Part shown: positions 18,478 through 28,019 of the stretch, piece after piece
Numbering within the stretch: the stretch's first letter is position 1
How the letters are laid out: the number at the start of each line of letters is the position of its first letter
Assembly: GCF_000949255.1 (NCBI RefSeq)
Contig: NZ_JXUW01000018.1
Span: 1-57,754 of the forward strand
Origin: Ferrimicrobium acidiphilum DSM 19497
GTDB taxonomy: Bacteria > Actinomycetota > Acidimicrobiia > Acidimicrobiales > Acidimicrobiaceae
Reading direction: 5' to 3'
DNA length: 57,754 nucleotides
Translations under genes and position numbers: made by a program
The notes under the pieces: generated by a model
The model's database searches: none
What the model was told of the DNA's origin: nothing
Seen by the model: the letters and a program-made list of their open reading frames with translations, nothing else

Positions 18478-18725
18478 ATCTTACGATAATGCCTTAGCCG
18501 AGACGACCAATGGTCTCCACAAGACCGAGCTGGTCTACCCCCATGGGACCTTTGAAGGGATCGTCGATCTCGAGTGGACTACCTTGTCCTTGCGTGGGTT
18601 GGTTCAATCAACGCCGTCTCCATGGGCACTGGGTATGATCCCACCGGCCTCAGTTCAAAGCGAACTACTACGCAACCGAGGAGGCAAAACTCCGAGCCTC
18701 TGACTCCTTGGGCCAGGATCAACCC
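18478..18725 (+). pseudogene. IS3 OrfB C-terminal remnant
   Basis: Translation across frames gives YDNALAETTNGLHKTELVYP, then DLEWTTL, WVGSIN and GYDPTG. This matches the stretch around the catalytic Glu and the C-terminus of IS3 OrfB (compare LNGLYKTELIH and WVDWFNNRRLHSSIG at 11060-11235). It directly follows the IstA remnant and has no start of its own. Confidence 0.6.
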
Positions 18726-19428
18726 ACGCTATCGTAACGCACGGGGATCGAGCGGTTGGCTCGGTTCCCAACCTCGATTAGCCGGTTTCGGGTTCTCCAT
18801 CAAATCGGAGCCGCCTTGGTGAGAACGGGAAGCGGTTGCGGATAAGGCCTGGTCATCGACGAGTCCCTCCACTCAAGTGGAGGACCCTAAGCCGGTTAAC
18901 CTTCTCACAACTCGTCCCATGAGCGAGTTCCCTGGCGCACCACCATCGTTGTCGCCCGGTTTTACCAAGGGGGTGAGGTAGAGCCCACCAGGACCGATGT
19001 GCGTGCCAAGGGGCTGATGCGGGGTCAGCCCTTTGACAGACGGAACACGCTATCGCGGAGCGGCTGAGATTCAGAGCCGCCGAGTCGCTAACAACACCCT
19101 TCGCTAATAACGTCGTAACGCAACGAAAACAACATGTCGCGCGAGTTCGTCATCTCAACCCATCGACGTTCACTTGCGTTGTGAGACACCCCTAACGCCA
19201 ACCGCTCCCGGATCCCAACTAATCCTCACCCACCTCCATCGACGGGTCATCCGGCGCTTCAATTGGCGTACAACCGTCAGCTCTATCAGAGTCCTCTGCT
19301 ACGCTCTCAAAGGACGCTTGGGAACCGCCCGGTTCTCAAGTAACTGGGTCTCCAAGGAACCCGGGGTTATTCAGTTCCATTACGGGTTCGTTCCCGATCC
19401 ACCAGGAGGTGTAGTCAGTTATCCAAGC

Positions 19429-20190
19429 TTTATCTCGAGGGTGATAGGGACGAGCAGGCAGTACGGTCATCTGATAGTGTGTAGCCATCTCAAGGTAGGT
19501 CGCATTGGGAACAGGCTCATACCGGTCAGCCTTGGTAACCGCGGTACGCATACCGTCACACACGATCGCATCTGTCACCCCGCCAAAGGAGCTAAACGCG
19601 CGGGTGTGAGCGCCAATGACGTGATAGAGGTTCTGATTCGCCAAAGCCTCTACGTAGGTCAGGTTCGAGGCCCCAAGGACGGCGACGAAGATCTGGGCGT
19701 AGAACTCTACCTCGTCATCTGGACCATAGATAGGAAGGGTGTCCCCGGCGAAGTCGACGAAGGTCTTAGCCCCCGCCACGTGACGTTGGCGCATGGTTGG
19801 AGAGAGGGTGTCCGCGAATCGTCGGTAGTACTCGCAGAACTGGGTGTAGCCATAGCCATCGGGATGGGCCTCTCGGTACTCAACCCAGAGGAGCATGAGC
19901 GTCATGTGGGGACGCTTCAACTCGCGGTGTAGATAGCCAAGATCGGGCATTGGTTTAGCATGAACGGGTGGCGTGTTGGCCCCAAACAATAGGGACTCTA
20001 AGCCATCGTCGTCAAGGTCGTCTGGAAGCGGCCAACACAGGCCAGCTTGCTTTGCCCGTTTGACATAGTCAGATACCGTGCTCTTTGGGAGCGAACAGGC
20101 TTGAGAGATTTCTCGTATTGAGCGGCGCTCGGAAAGTGAGAGCCTTAGTACTTCTCTGATTTGGCGCATGATGATGCGGGGACGTGACAC
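19429..20190 (-). pseudogene. istA: IS21 IstA transposase, N-terminal part
   Basis: The gene starts at 20190 with a helix-turn-helix (IREISQACSLPKSTVSDYVK, about residues 24-43). The catalytic core carries the first Asp in TFVDFAGDTLP and the second in DAIVCDGMRTA, and reaches PYHPRDK at the insertion point. Beyond 19429 the frame runs into inserted DNA and the protein would end with unrelated residues. The remaining 262 codons are at 13389-14180. As the catalytic Glu lies in or after the junction region, the truncated product should be inactive. Confidence 0.85.
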
Positions 20191-20314
20191 AACTACCTCC
20201 TCGGAAAACTCGTTGTCCGATTCAGTATGGCTACCTCAGTGGCCCACCCTGTCTAGGTGTCCGAAAACTCCGAAACGGGTGTCCGGATTGGACCGAAACG
20301 GGTGTCCGAAAACC

Positions 20315-20630
20315 TCCGAAATCTGCAAATAGGAACAGTAAGGGTGACCTTCACTAAGTTCACAGATTCCACCTCGACCAACAATGAGATCTTGGACGCT
20401 TTTGTGAGCATGTGCCCTTGGCAACAAGCACCCAAGCCCACCGACCACTATAGAAAGCAGGAAAGCACGCTGGAAAGAGATCCGGTCGAGCCACTCAATA
20501 ACATGGACTCACTACTCGACGAATGTAGGGCACCCTGGGTACCGTATTTGTTATTGGTCTGACCGCCCTACCACACGTAGCGATCTAATCAACGCAATGG
20601 AAAGATATTCCACTATGCACAAGGACTACT
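20315..20630. other. Gene-free stretch between IS21 and the DUF1634 gene
   Basis: I see no supported gene, RNA or terminator. It marks the border between the mobile cluster and the core genes that follow. Confidence 0.5.
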
Positions 20631-21071
20631 TTAGGCCCCCGAGAGCACGAACGACATGATCAGCACGAAGAGAACGAAGGCGGTAACGATCGCCATCGGA
20701 GGATCCTCTTCATAGATGAAGCTGACCACACCGGTCACCACGCGCAAGATCGGGGTGAGCAGAAGCACAATCAGACCCATGACAACGATCCCGCGGCCCT
20801 CGCCATTCTTGCCTGCGCCGAGGTACTTGATGATCCCACCAAAGGTGTGTGGGAACAGAGACGTTCTGCCAGCCACAGCATGGTAGGAAACTCCTCCTGT
20901 TATCTTGGCGTAGCCCGGGTGGTGGATGAAGATAATCACCAGACCTACCACGACGATGATGACCGAGAGAACTACGCCGATACGTAGCACCCAACTGATT
21001 GCGATCTCCGTCTGGCGTACCTTCTCCTCGAGTCTCTTCTGCTCCTCTGGAGTCTTTTCGCGCTGTGCCAC
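20631..21071 (-). CDS. DUF1634 membrane protein, partner of the TauE/SafE exporter
   Basis: This 146-residue protein has a polar, charged N-terminus (QREKTPEEQKRLEEKVRQTE, residues 3-22) and three membrane helices (about 26-50, 92-116 and 125-144). It matches the small DUF1634 proteins that are commonly encoded beside TSUP exporters. Its GTG start follows the exporter's TAA with no gap, so translation is coupled. A role as an accessory subunit of the exporter is the usual assumption and is not proven. Confidence 0.8.
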   Translation of the reverse strand: MAQREKTPEEQKRLEEKVRQTEIAISWVLRIGVVLSVIIVVVGLVIIFIHHPGYAKITGGVSYHAVAGRTSLFPHTFGGIIKYLGAGKNGEGRGIVVMGLIVLLLTPILRVVTGVVSFIYEEDPPMAIVTAFVLFVLIMSFVLSGA

Positions 21072-21971
21072 TTAGAGCAACCCCCTTTGGAACATCTCGA
21101 TAGCGATCACTGCAAGGACTATCACGAAGAGAATCCGCACCTTGCTGGAGTGGATCCTTCCAAGCACCTTAGCCCCCAACATAGAGCCTCCCAAGACTCC
21201 AGCTGCGACCGGTGCAGCGATGATCGGGTCGATCTGACCTCTGGCGAAGTAGACACCGGCACTCGCAGCGGCAGTCACTCCAATCATGAAGTTCGAGGTA
21301 GCGGTAGAGACCTTCATCGGAAGGTGCATGGCAAGGTCCATCGCCGGAACCTTGAGCGCACCTGAACCAATTCCAAGCAGGGCAGAGACCATCCCTGCGA
21401 CAAACATCAGCGCAAGCCCGGGTTTAGTACCCACCACCTTATAGCTGATCTCCTGCTTCTCCGCGTCGTCATAGTAACTGCCATGAAGCTTGAAGTAGTT
21501 AGCTATCCTGTCGTTTGAGACCGTGAGCAACGAGGCGGCCTTACGTTTGCGATACATCGCTATCGCAGAGTACCCTAGCACCACGCCGAAGAGGATAAAC
21601 AGGAACCTCGCTGGCAGAACGGTGGTGAGGTAAGCACCCGCAACAGCACCGGTCGTGGTCGCGATCTCTAAGAACATGCCGGCCCGCAGATTGGTCATTC
21701 GTTCTCGAACGTAAGCTGCAGCAGCACCTGATGACGTCGCTATCACCGAGATGATCGACGCACCAATCGCTAGTCGGATATCGACATGGAAGAGCAATGT
21801 CAACACAGGAACGACGATCACTCCACCGCCGAGACCAACCAACGAACCTAGCACACCGGCCAAGATCGAGATAAGCGCCAACAGAACCACGAAATCTAAA
21901 GGAGACACGCTAAACAATCTAGCAGCCAAAGACTCTGGGAAGAAACCCGTGGGATCTATAGGTATTCGCAA
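21072..21971 (-). CDS. Sulfite exporter TauE/SafE (TSUP) family permease
   Basis: This 299-residue protein has about eight membrane helices and the repeated Gly-rich family motif: GSLVGLGGGVIVVPVLTLL in the first half and SALLGIGSGALKVPAMDLAM in the second. TSUP proteins move sulfite, sulfonates or other small anions out of the cell; the substrate here is unknown, though sulfur compounds would suit an acidophile. The start used (TTG at 21971) may be too early; the GTG before SPLDFVVLL, about 20 codons in, is an alternative. It forms a two-gene operon with the DUF1634 gene. Confidence 0.85.
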   Translation of the reverse strand: MRIPIDPTGFFPESLAARLFSVSPLDFVVLLALISILAGVLGSLVGLGGGVIVVPVLTLLFHVDIRLAIGASIISVIATSSGAAAAYVRERMTNLRAGMFLEIATTTGAVAGAYLTTVLPARFLFILFGVVLGYSAIAMYRKRKAASLLTVSNDRIANYFKLHGSYYDDAEKQEISYKVVGTKPGLALMFVAGMVSALLGIGSGALKVPAMDLAMHLPMKVSTATSNFMIGVTAAASAGVYFARGQIDPIIAAPVAAGVLGGSMLGAKVLGRIHSSKVRILFVIVLAVIAIEMFQRGLL

Positions 21972-22512
21972 GCATCTCTGGTCCGTCTAGGCAGCTCAGA
22001 ATGGCAATCCGGCTCCACTTGTACGAATGACCGGACAGGTTCGGAGTGCTTGCCGATTACCCGGTTCTCAAAATAACTATAATCTCGATTATTAAGTCAG
22101 CTCTTATTCAAATAACGGAACCGTGCTAAATTGCACAGTAGTCATCATTATTGCACAGATTCCACTGATGTAACACGATATCGAACATAACAGCCCTTTT
22201 CTGATTGACTCGCTTTATCTATGACTGAATATCACCCGCAGCTAGCGAGTCGCGAGCATATCATGCCTGAAATCAGATACGATCTACCGTCGTGCTCTTG
22301 CCGAGCAACCCGTATTTTCTATGTCTAGGCGCAGATTTTCTGATGTCATACGGGGCTCTCAACTTCAACGATGAACTACCAGACTTCGGGCAACTACAAC
22401 GCTCTAGCTTGGACATCCAGGGCGAGACCATGAACGCCGTACCTATCGAAGTCATCGGCCTTAGTCGTTCAACTTCGAGAATCCGGTTCGATCCACCCTC
22501 TGATCACCAGTC
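21972..22512. other. Intergenic region, AT-rich, no supported gene
   Basis: This 540-bp stretch between the exporter operon and pheT is richer in A and T than its surroundings (especially 22070-22200). It should hold the exporter promoter and the pheT terminator. Short frames (60-74 codons) are open on both strands without recognisable motifs. I see no clear terminator hairpin. Confidence 0.5.
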
Positions 22513-24936
22513 TTAACCTCGACGCAGATGTGCACCTATCGCACCCGATCGCTGGTCAATCACCTCGATTAGTGCCTGTATGCTCCCCTCGTCAACCACG
22601 CCGTCAACTGACTCAAGTCGGAGGCGCACGCCCAGATAGAGATGCTCGCTGTCATCTGCCGGCTCATAGCGGTCGAATATAGCCAGATCTACACAGAGAA
22701 CACCAGCCGCATCGCGAATCAACCGCAACAGCGAGTCGACCGACACACTACGGTCAATCACAAACGACAGATCTAGGCTGCTTGCGGTATAGCTTGACGG
22801 AACCTTGATCTGGCGTATCGGCATCGCTAGCTCGACCAGAGGATCAAAGTCAAGTTCAAGATAGCCAAAACGCCCCTCAACAAGGTGCTCTAGCTCTTCA
22901 GGAATCTGTCGCGGATGCAGCTCACCTACAACGCCGACTAGTCGACCCTCTACTCGCAACTGTGACCGCCGACTTGGGTGAAGCTGGGGCCAGCCAACGA
23001 GCTCAGCGTCGATTTCACCCAATTCAAGCCGATCCTCAACTCCAAAGAATCGCGATATAGCGGTGAGCGCAGGCGCGATCGCCGCGAGGCCATTATCTGC
23101 CCCCTCGATGAGTATCCCGATTCTTAGCTTCTCATCGGGGAGAATCGCAGCCGACTCTGTCGGTCTCTGCACCACCGGGCCTAGCTCAAAAAGCGCAACC
23201 GGGTGCAGTCGTCTGGCGACGTTCGTCCTCATCGAGCGCAACAAGCCAGCGAGTACCGTCTGTCGAAGCTCGGACTCGTGTGCCACGAGCGGATCGGCAA
23301 GCCCAATCGGCTCGCTCGCTCCTCCAGCCAAGTCTCGCTCCTCGGCAGATACGAGCGTAACCGACCAGGCCTCAAAGAGCCCAAGGCCGGCGAGCAGCTG
23401 CTTGAGCCGCCTGATCAGCTGCTGTCGATCGGTTAAGCCACCTGTGGTCGCGACAGTCAGCGGAACTGAGGTAATCCGCTGGTAGCCAAAATGACGAGCT
23501 ATCTCCTCGATCACCTCGATCTCGGTGGTCACATCCGGGCGAAAACTCGGAGGAGTCACCGCATAATCGACCCCGACTGGCTCAACCACGAACCCAATCC
23601 TGGCCAACGCAGCATCCGGTGCTAGTACTTCAAGTGGTTCTCCAGCTGGTTGATGCCCAAGGATACGTGCGACTCGTGCCGCTCGTACCTCGATAGCCGG
23701 GTTCGACTGAATCGTATCGATGCGCCTCTGTAGGGGACCTACAATCGAAAGGTTGCTGAGCTCGGCGATCCGAGCGATCGCGAGCTCAAGAATCGCCGGA
23801 TCAGTACCTCGTTCAAAGCGAGAAGATGCCTCACTGCGGGCATTGAGCCGTTTAGCGGTACGAGCAATTCGCGATGCCGGAAAATGGGCAGCTTCAACCA
23901 AAACGGAGGTCGTAGCCTCGCTCACCTCGGTCTCGAGACCACCCATGACACCAGCCAAGCCCACCACCTGGTCATCACCGTCGACGATCACAACATCGGT
24001 GGTCTCGAGTGCTCGAGTTGACCCGTCTAAGGTCACTACCTGCTCGCCAGCCTTAGCGAAGCGAGCCGAGATCGTCTCGCCTGCTAGCCGTTGCTTATCG
24101 TAAGGGTGGGTCGGTTGCCCGAGTTCAATCATCACATAGTTGCTCGCATCCACAACTGGAGAGATGGAACGCATGCCAGCCAGTCGTAGTCGACGGCTTA
24201 GTCTGAGAGGAAATGTCGCCGTCTCAATCCCCGCTAGCGTTGCCACCAGCAGCCGATCGCAAGCTTGCGCGTCGTTCGCAGGATCGGGAGTGTCGTCGAC
24301 CTCCAAACCCGGCGACTCAGGCTGGTGAAAACCAACCCGCAACCAGGCAGCTAGGTCTCGAGCAACCCCGAGGACGCAGTTGGCATCGGGTCGATTTGCC
24401 TCAATCGCGAGATCAAAGACGATGTCATCATCGATGCCGAAGTATTCGCCGAACTCGACACCTACCGGCGTGTCCGGATCTAGTATCAGCAGGCCAGCGG
24501 CCTCAGAGGAGACCCCAACCTCCACCGGCGAACAGAGCATGCCGAGCGAGACCACCCCACGCATCCTCCTCTCAGACAGCGTCATCCCGGTTGGAAGCGT
24601 AACTCCTGGTCGGGCCCAGGGGACCTTGTCACCTACCTGGAAGTTCCAGGCTCCACAGACCACTGACTTGGCTTCGCCAATGCCATCATCAACCAAGGTG
24701 GCGCGAATCCTATCCGCCCCCTCGATGGGTTCAAGAGAGACAACCTGCCCAACAACCACGCCATCTAGTGAGGCAGGAGCATGTTCCACTCCCTCCACCA
24801 CCATCCCAAGCGCGTTCATCGCATCCACCAGCCGGCGAACGCCGGCGTGCGTCGGACCAACATGTGTGGCCTCACCTACATCGAAGAGCTCGCCGAGGTC
24901 GATAAACTCCGCCAACCATGAAAGCGTAATCCTCAC
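22513..24936 (-). CDS. pheT: Phenylalanine-tRNA ligase beta subunit
   Basis: This 807-residue protein is the beta chain of the alpha2-beta2 enzyme that charges tRNA-Phe. The N-terminal part has an OB-fold tRNA-binding domain (about 45-155, with VVCGAWNFQVGDKVPWA). The B3/B4 editing region (about 215-400) contains RFERGTDP, the B5 region follows (about 405-480), and the protein ends with an FDX-ACB anticodon-binding domain (about 710-807, with SSYTASSLDLSFVID). Its length is normal. Its ATG overlaps the pheS stop (ATGA), so the two subunits are made in step. Confidence 0.97.
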   Translation of the reverse strand: MRITLSWLAEFIDLGELFDVGEATHVGPTHAGVRRLVDAMNALGMVVEGVEHAPASLDGVVVGQVVSLEPIEGADRIRATLVDDGIGEAKSVVCGAWNFQVGDKVPWARPGVTLPTGMTLSERRMRGVVSLGMLCSPVEVGVSSEAAGLLILDPDTPVGVEFGEYFGIDDDIVFDLAIEANRPDANCVLGVARDLAAWLRVGFHQPESPGLEVDDTPDPANDAQACDRLLVATLAGIETATFPLRLSRRLRLAGMRSISPVVDASNYVMIELGQPTHPYDKQRLAGETISARFAKAGEQVVTLDGSTRALETTDVVIVDGDDQVVGLAGVMGGLETEVSEATTSVLVEAAHFPASRIARTAKRLNARSEASSRFERGTDPAILELAIARIAELSNLSIVGPLQRRIDTIQSNPAIEVRAARVARILGHQPAGEPLEVLAPDAALARIGFVVEPVGVDYAVTPPSFRPDVTTEIEVIEEIARHFGYQRITSVPLTVATTGGLTDRQQLIRRLKQLLAGLGLFEAWSVTLVSAEERDLAGGASEPIGLADPLVAHESELRQTVLAGLLRSMRTNVARRLHPVALFELGPVVQRPTESAAILPDEKLRIGILIEGADNGLAAIAPALTAISRFFGVEDRLELGEIDAELVGWPQLHPSRRSQLRVEGRLVGVVGELHPRQIPEELEHLVEGRFGYLELDFDPLVELAMPIRQIKVPSSYTASSLDLSFVIDRSVSVDSLLRLIRDAAGVLCVDLAIFDRYEPADDSEHLYLGVRLRLESVDGVVDEGSIQALIEVIDQRSGAIGAHLRRG

Positions 24937-26003
24937 AACACTCCCCTCATCTGTGCAAGCACCCTGAGATCATTCTCGGGCAAAATCCGCATATCACCTA
25001 GGGCGACCTTCATCTGTGCTAACCGATCGATGCCAAATCCAAAGGCGAAACCGCTGTACTCCTCGGGATCGATACCGACATGAGCAAAGACCTTCGGATG
25101 CACCATCCCGGATCCACCGAGTTCGATCCAACCAGTTCCAGAACATGTCCTACAACCCTCTCCCTCGCAGACCGTGCAGGTGATCTCGAACTCAGCCGAT
25201 GGCTCCGTGAACGGGAAATAGGCCGGCCTGAGCCGCGCCTGGATGTTGGGGCCGAAGTAGGCAGTGGTGAAGGCCTCTATCGTGGCCTTCAAGTGGGCGA
25301 AGGTAATCCCGCGATCGACGACCAGCGCCTCCAACTGATGAAAGGCTGGGGTATGGCGAGCGTCAGGCGTGTCTCGTCGATAGACCCGCCCTGGGACAAC
25401 AGCGTAGATCGGAAGCTGGCGCGTCTGCATCAACCTGATCTGCACCGGAGAGGTGTGTGTCCGAAGCAACGTCGACTCCGGATCTCCATAGTTGAGGTAG
25501 AAGCTGTCTTGATTAGCCCGTGCTGGGTGAAACTTAGGGATATTGAGCGCCTCGAAGTTGTGCCACTCAGTCTCGACTTCAGGACCCTCAGCAACGATAA
25601 AACCCATTCCAACGAAGAGGTCCTCAAGCATCATCCGGGTCTGGGTGACAAGGTGGAGCGCACCGGCTCCTTGCAGTCGTCCGGGGTGGAGGTAGTGAGC
25701 GATATCGTCTCTCTCAGCAGCCAGACGAGCGTTGAGCTCTTGCTCGCCCACTCGGCCCTCGGCGACCTCGATCGCAGCCTCGAGTTGCGCTCTAGCCTGA
25801 TGGAGAGCTGAACCAATCCTGGGCCGATCATCTGGGGGGACGTTACGCATCGCCTTGGAGATGACCGCGAGCGGAGAGGTGTGAGCATGAATCTGCTCTT
25901 TGGCTGCGGTGAGCTCGTCACTCGTCTTCACCGAAGCCAATCTCTCAACGACCTCGTCACAGAATCTCGTCAGCTCCTCCAGGGTCGCATCGATTTCAGC
26001 CAT
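24933..26003 (-). CDS. pheS: Phenylalanine-tRNA ligase alpha subunit
   Basis: This 356-residue protein is the catalytic subunit. An N-terminal coiled-coil (about 1-100) is followed by the class II synthetase core. Motif 2 is visible in PGRVYRRDTPDARHTPAFHQ (about 212-231) and motif 3 in GFAFGFGIDRLAQMK (about 328-342). CTVCEGEGCRTCSGTGW carries four Cys and may bind zinc. A ribosome binding site, GAAAGG, precedes the ATG. It is followed by pheT with a 4-bp overlap. Confidence 0.97.
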   Translation of the reverse strand: MAEIDATLEELTRFCDEVVERLASVKTSDELTAAKEQIHAHTSPLAVISKAMRNVPPDDRPRIGSALHQARAQLEAAIEVAEGRVGEQELNARLAAERDDIAHYLHPGRLQGAGALHLVTQTRMMLEDLFVGMGFIVAEGPEVETEWHNFEALNIPKFHPARANQDSFYLNYGDPESTLLRTHTSPVQIRLMQTRQLPIYAVVPGRVYRRDTPDARHTPAFHQLEALVVDRGITFAHLKATIEAFTTAYFGPNIQARLRPAYFPFTEPSAEFEITCTVCEGEGCRTCSGTGWIELGGSGMVHPKVFAHVGIDPEEYSGFAFGFGIDRLAQMKVALGDMRILPENDLRVLAQMRGVL

Positions 26004-26685
26004 GCGGAGGGTACCTTTCTCTTTGACGTTCCTAACCAGGATAAACGATGGGGGTAATGGTGGGCGGCCGCATTCGCAGTTCAGGATGAAGAAACCCGCT
26101 CTCGAGATTCTTGTAATCGTTCTAGCCTGCCGGGTCCTGGCCTACCTCAGTGTTGTCAGAAACATCAACAACCGGACAGCCACCTCCATGCCATCCATGC
26201 AACATGCTCTCGCCGTTACGGCTGGGATATTACGGCTGGAGTGCCACACCATCGACCATTGGAGGTCGTTCATAGCAAGGCACTACCCGCAACCTTCGGG
26301 TTCCCTCAATCCAAGCTCACGGCGCAACATCTTCAAGAAGTCCCGGGTCTTCCCCCGTCTCCGAAGGCCTCCAACACTCAACCAGATACCAGTGAGGACG
26401 ACCAGGCTTGGGTCGCACACCCCTGGACTGAGTCGGGGAGTAGTCCTCGCCCAGTCATGACTATGGTCAACCTCGACATAAATCAACATGTCGCGAGACA
26501 CTTTACTTTACTAGGCCCATCAGCACTAGCCAGCAGATAGACCATAGACTTGTGGCTAGGGCATCATCGGTAGCGGCTGGACCGTTGAACGAATCAGGGT
26601 CTTTGACTGCCCGAGCATATCACCGCCCTGGTTGGGGGCTCCATGCAGGCATGAAGCAAGACCTCGTTGATGAATGGGCCTTCGC
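26004..26685. other. Gene-free stretch between trmH and pheS, possible IS remains
   Basis: This 680-bp region lies between the rRNA methyltransferase and pheS. Frames of 65-186 codons are open but none has a family motif or good start. The motif CAACATGTCGCG at 26484-26495 also ends the IS mosaic at 19130-19141 and resembles the terminal bases of some IS21-type elements. A decayed IS is therefore possible. Confidence 0.4.
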
Positions 26686-27423
26686 TCAGCTTCTCGGTTG
26701 GGCGCAGTGAAAGAGAGCGATCGAACCTGCTACACCAGCATTGAGCGACTCGACCTGCGATTTCTGGGGAATTGAGATCACGCCATCGCAACCTGAGACA
26801 AGGTCTCCGTCGATCCCATGAGCCTCCGATCCAACCAACAAGGCGAACGGCGTTGCGGGAGGATCCACTGGTAGTGATCCCAGCGACTGCGGTACGAGTG
26901 CCAATCGCGTCACCCCTGCTCCACCCAGAGCCTCGAGACAGGAGCGATAGTCCTCCACCTCGCTTACTGCTACCAACGATATCAATCCCGTCGTCGCGCG
27001 TACCACCTTTGGAGAGAATGGATCGACAGTAGCTGGGCCAACCACCAGACCAACACGTTGATAAAAGGCGAGCGCCGACCGAAGGAGGGTTCCGAGATTT
27101 CCTGGATCCTGGACTCCTACCGGAACGAGAATGCAGTCTTGGCTTGGCAATTCATCGGCTGCTGTCATCACCATCGGGGCTATGCCAACCACTCCATCGG
27201 AGCTGGTCAGTGAGGATATCTGAGTGAGCCGCTTTTCGGTGACTATCCGGAGTCGATCACCCAACGCTTGGTAACTCTTGGCTCGATCCTCGGTTACGAA
27301 GAGAAGTTCGATCTCGACTGCGAGATCCATGGCCTGATCGACTGAGCGCCGACCCTCGAGTACATAGGTACCCGTGGATCGGCGCTGAATACGAGAACGA
27401 ATCAGCTCCCGAAGATGAGCCAA
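26686..27423 (-). CDS. TrmH family (SpoU) RNA 2'-O-ribose methyltransferase
   Basis: This 245-residue protein has an N-terminal substrate-binding domain (about 1-85, with TYVLEGRRSVDQAM) and a SPOUT knot domain. All three SpoU motifs are visible: VQDPGNLGTLLRSA (about 103-116), ALLVGSEAHG (about 196-205) and SQVESLNAGVAGSIALF (about 222-238). Such enzymes methylate ribose in tRNA or 23S rRNA; the target nucleotide is not deducible. In actinobacteria a homologue regularly lies between rplT and pheS, as here. It starts 16 bases after the rplT stop and is probably in the infC-rpmI-rplT transcript. Confidence 0.9.
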   Translation of the reverse strand: MAHLRELIRSRIQRRSTGTYVLEGRRSVDQAMDLAVEIELLFVTEDRAKSYQALGDRLRIVTEKRLTQISSLTSSDGVVGIAPMVMTAADELPSQDCILVPVGVQDPGNLGTLLRSALAFYQRVGLVVGPATVDPFSPKVVRATTGLISLVAVSEVEDYRSCLEALGGAGVTRLALVPQSLGSLPVDPPATPFALLVGSEAHGIDGDLVSGCDGVISIPQKSQVESLNAGVAGSIALFHCAQPRS

Positions 27424-27439
27424 CTCGGACTGAGTAGCG

Positions 27440-27790
27440 TTACTGGCCAGAGACTGAACTCACCAATCGCGCAAAGGCACTCGGATCGGTAACTGCGAGA
27501 TCTGCCAAGATCTTGCGATCGACCTCTACCCCAGCCTCCTTCATCTGATACATGAGGCGAGAGTAGCTCGTCCCGTTGATCCGGGCGGCCGCATTGATCC
27601 TCTGGATCCAGAGGCGACGGAACTCACCTTTGCGCGCGCGCCTGTCACGGTAGGCGTACTGCAACGAGTGCATGACCTGCTCGTGGGCTGCGCGGTAGCT
27701 CCGACTCTTGTTTCCGTAATACCCACTCGCGAGTTCGAGTATCTTACGGCGGTGCTTCTTCGAATTAATGGATCGTTTAACTCGTGCCAT
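27440..27790 (-). CDS. rplT: 50S ribosomal protein L20
   Basis: This 116-residue protein is very basic. It opens [18 protein letters not shown] and continues [17 protein letters not shown], then [16 protein letters not shown], all conserved in L20, which binds 23S rRNA early in large-subunit assembly. A ribosome binding site, AAAGGAG, precedes the ATG. It follows rpmI by 34 bases in the usual infC-rpmI-rplT order. Confidence 0.97.
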   Translation of the reverse strand: MARVKRSINSKKHRRKILELASGYYGNKSRSYRAAHEQVMHSLQYAYRDRRARKGEFRRLWIQRINAAARINGTSYSRLMYQMKEAGVEVDRKILADLAVTDPSAFARLVSSVSGQ

Positions 27791-27824
27791 GTTTTCTCCT
27801 TTGAACCTCTCCTGAGAGCGCTAA

Positions 27825-28019
27825 CTAGCGTCCCAACAACTTCTTTACGCGGCGAGCATCGCCACTCGATACCTCGACATCTTGGTGAAGGTGACGCATG
27901 CGACGCGACGACTTCTTCTCCAACAGATGAGAGGTAAAAGCATGCCGCCTACGCAATTTTCCTGTGCCCGTAACCTTGAAGCGAGCCTTGGCTCCTTTGT
28001 CAGTCTTCATCTTTGGCAT
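27825..28019 (-). CDS. rpmI: 50S ribosomal protein L35
   Basis: This 64-residue protein opens MPKMKTDKGAKARFKVTGTG and has a basic middle (KKSSRRMRHL), the standard L35 sequence and length. A ribosome binding site, AAAGGTG, lies 8 bases before the ATG. It is separated from infC by about 360 bases, longer than usual, and followed closely by rplT. Confidence 0.97.
   Translation of the reverse strand: MPKMKTDKGAKARFKVTGTGKLRRRHAFTSHLLEKKSSRRMRHLHQDVEVSSGDARRVKKLLGR

Larger units (their letters stand above)
17517..19373 (+). mobile_element. Mosaic of decayed IS3 and IS21 remains
   Basis: IS3-type ends like those of the element at 10999-12320 bound this stretch: TGAACCGCCCCGG at 17517 and CCCGGGGTTATTCA ending at 19373. 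Inside are scraps of IS3 orfA (RAIRMVVDHS near 17605), part of an IS21 istA (17990-18450), and an IS3 orfB end (18480-18720). Between 18720 and 19320 I recognise nothing further except a CAACATGTCGCG motif at 19130-19141 that also occurs at 26484. No frame longer than about 90 codons is credible as a gene here. Confidence 0.6.
14181..19434 (+). mobile_element. 5.25-kb insertion in istA: large-serine-recombinase module plus IS remains
   Basis: The insert is bounded by TTTATC on both sides (14175-14180 and 19429-19434), and its removal rejoins the istA frame. The first 3.3 kb is a compact plus-strand operon: DUF5372 protein, HTH protein, small protein, 710-residue serine recombinase. The last 1.9 kb is a mosaic of IS3 and IS21 remains that begins four bases after the recombinase stop. 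No terminal inverted repeat joins the outer ends, which fits a serine-recombinase element rather than a DDE transposon. Confidence 0.7.
12480..20314 (-). mobile_element. IS21 family element split by a 5.25-kb insertion
   Basis: Outer repeats of the type TTTCGGACACC are seen at 12480-12490 and, inverted, at 20300-20312, with further TCCGGA and TTTTCGGACA repeats just inside, as in the multiple terminal repeats of IS21. The genes are in order istA (two parts, 20190-19429 and 14180-13389) and istB (13367-12623). Without the insert at 14181-19434 the element would be about 2.6 kb, a normal IS21 size. The exact outer ends are uncertain by a few dozen bases. Confidence 0.72.

Noticed and set aside
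24380-24967. 195-codon plus-strand frame opposite pheT
   Set aside because: Shadow of pheT, with Ser/Thr/Pro-rich translation typical of the antisense of a GC-rich gene. The same applies to frames opposite carB, priA, pheS and ribBA.
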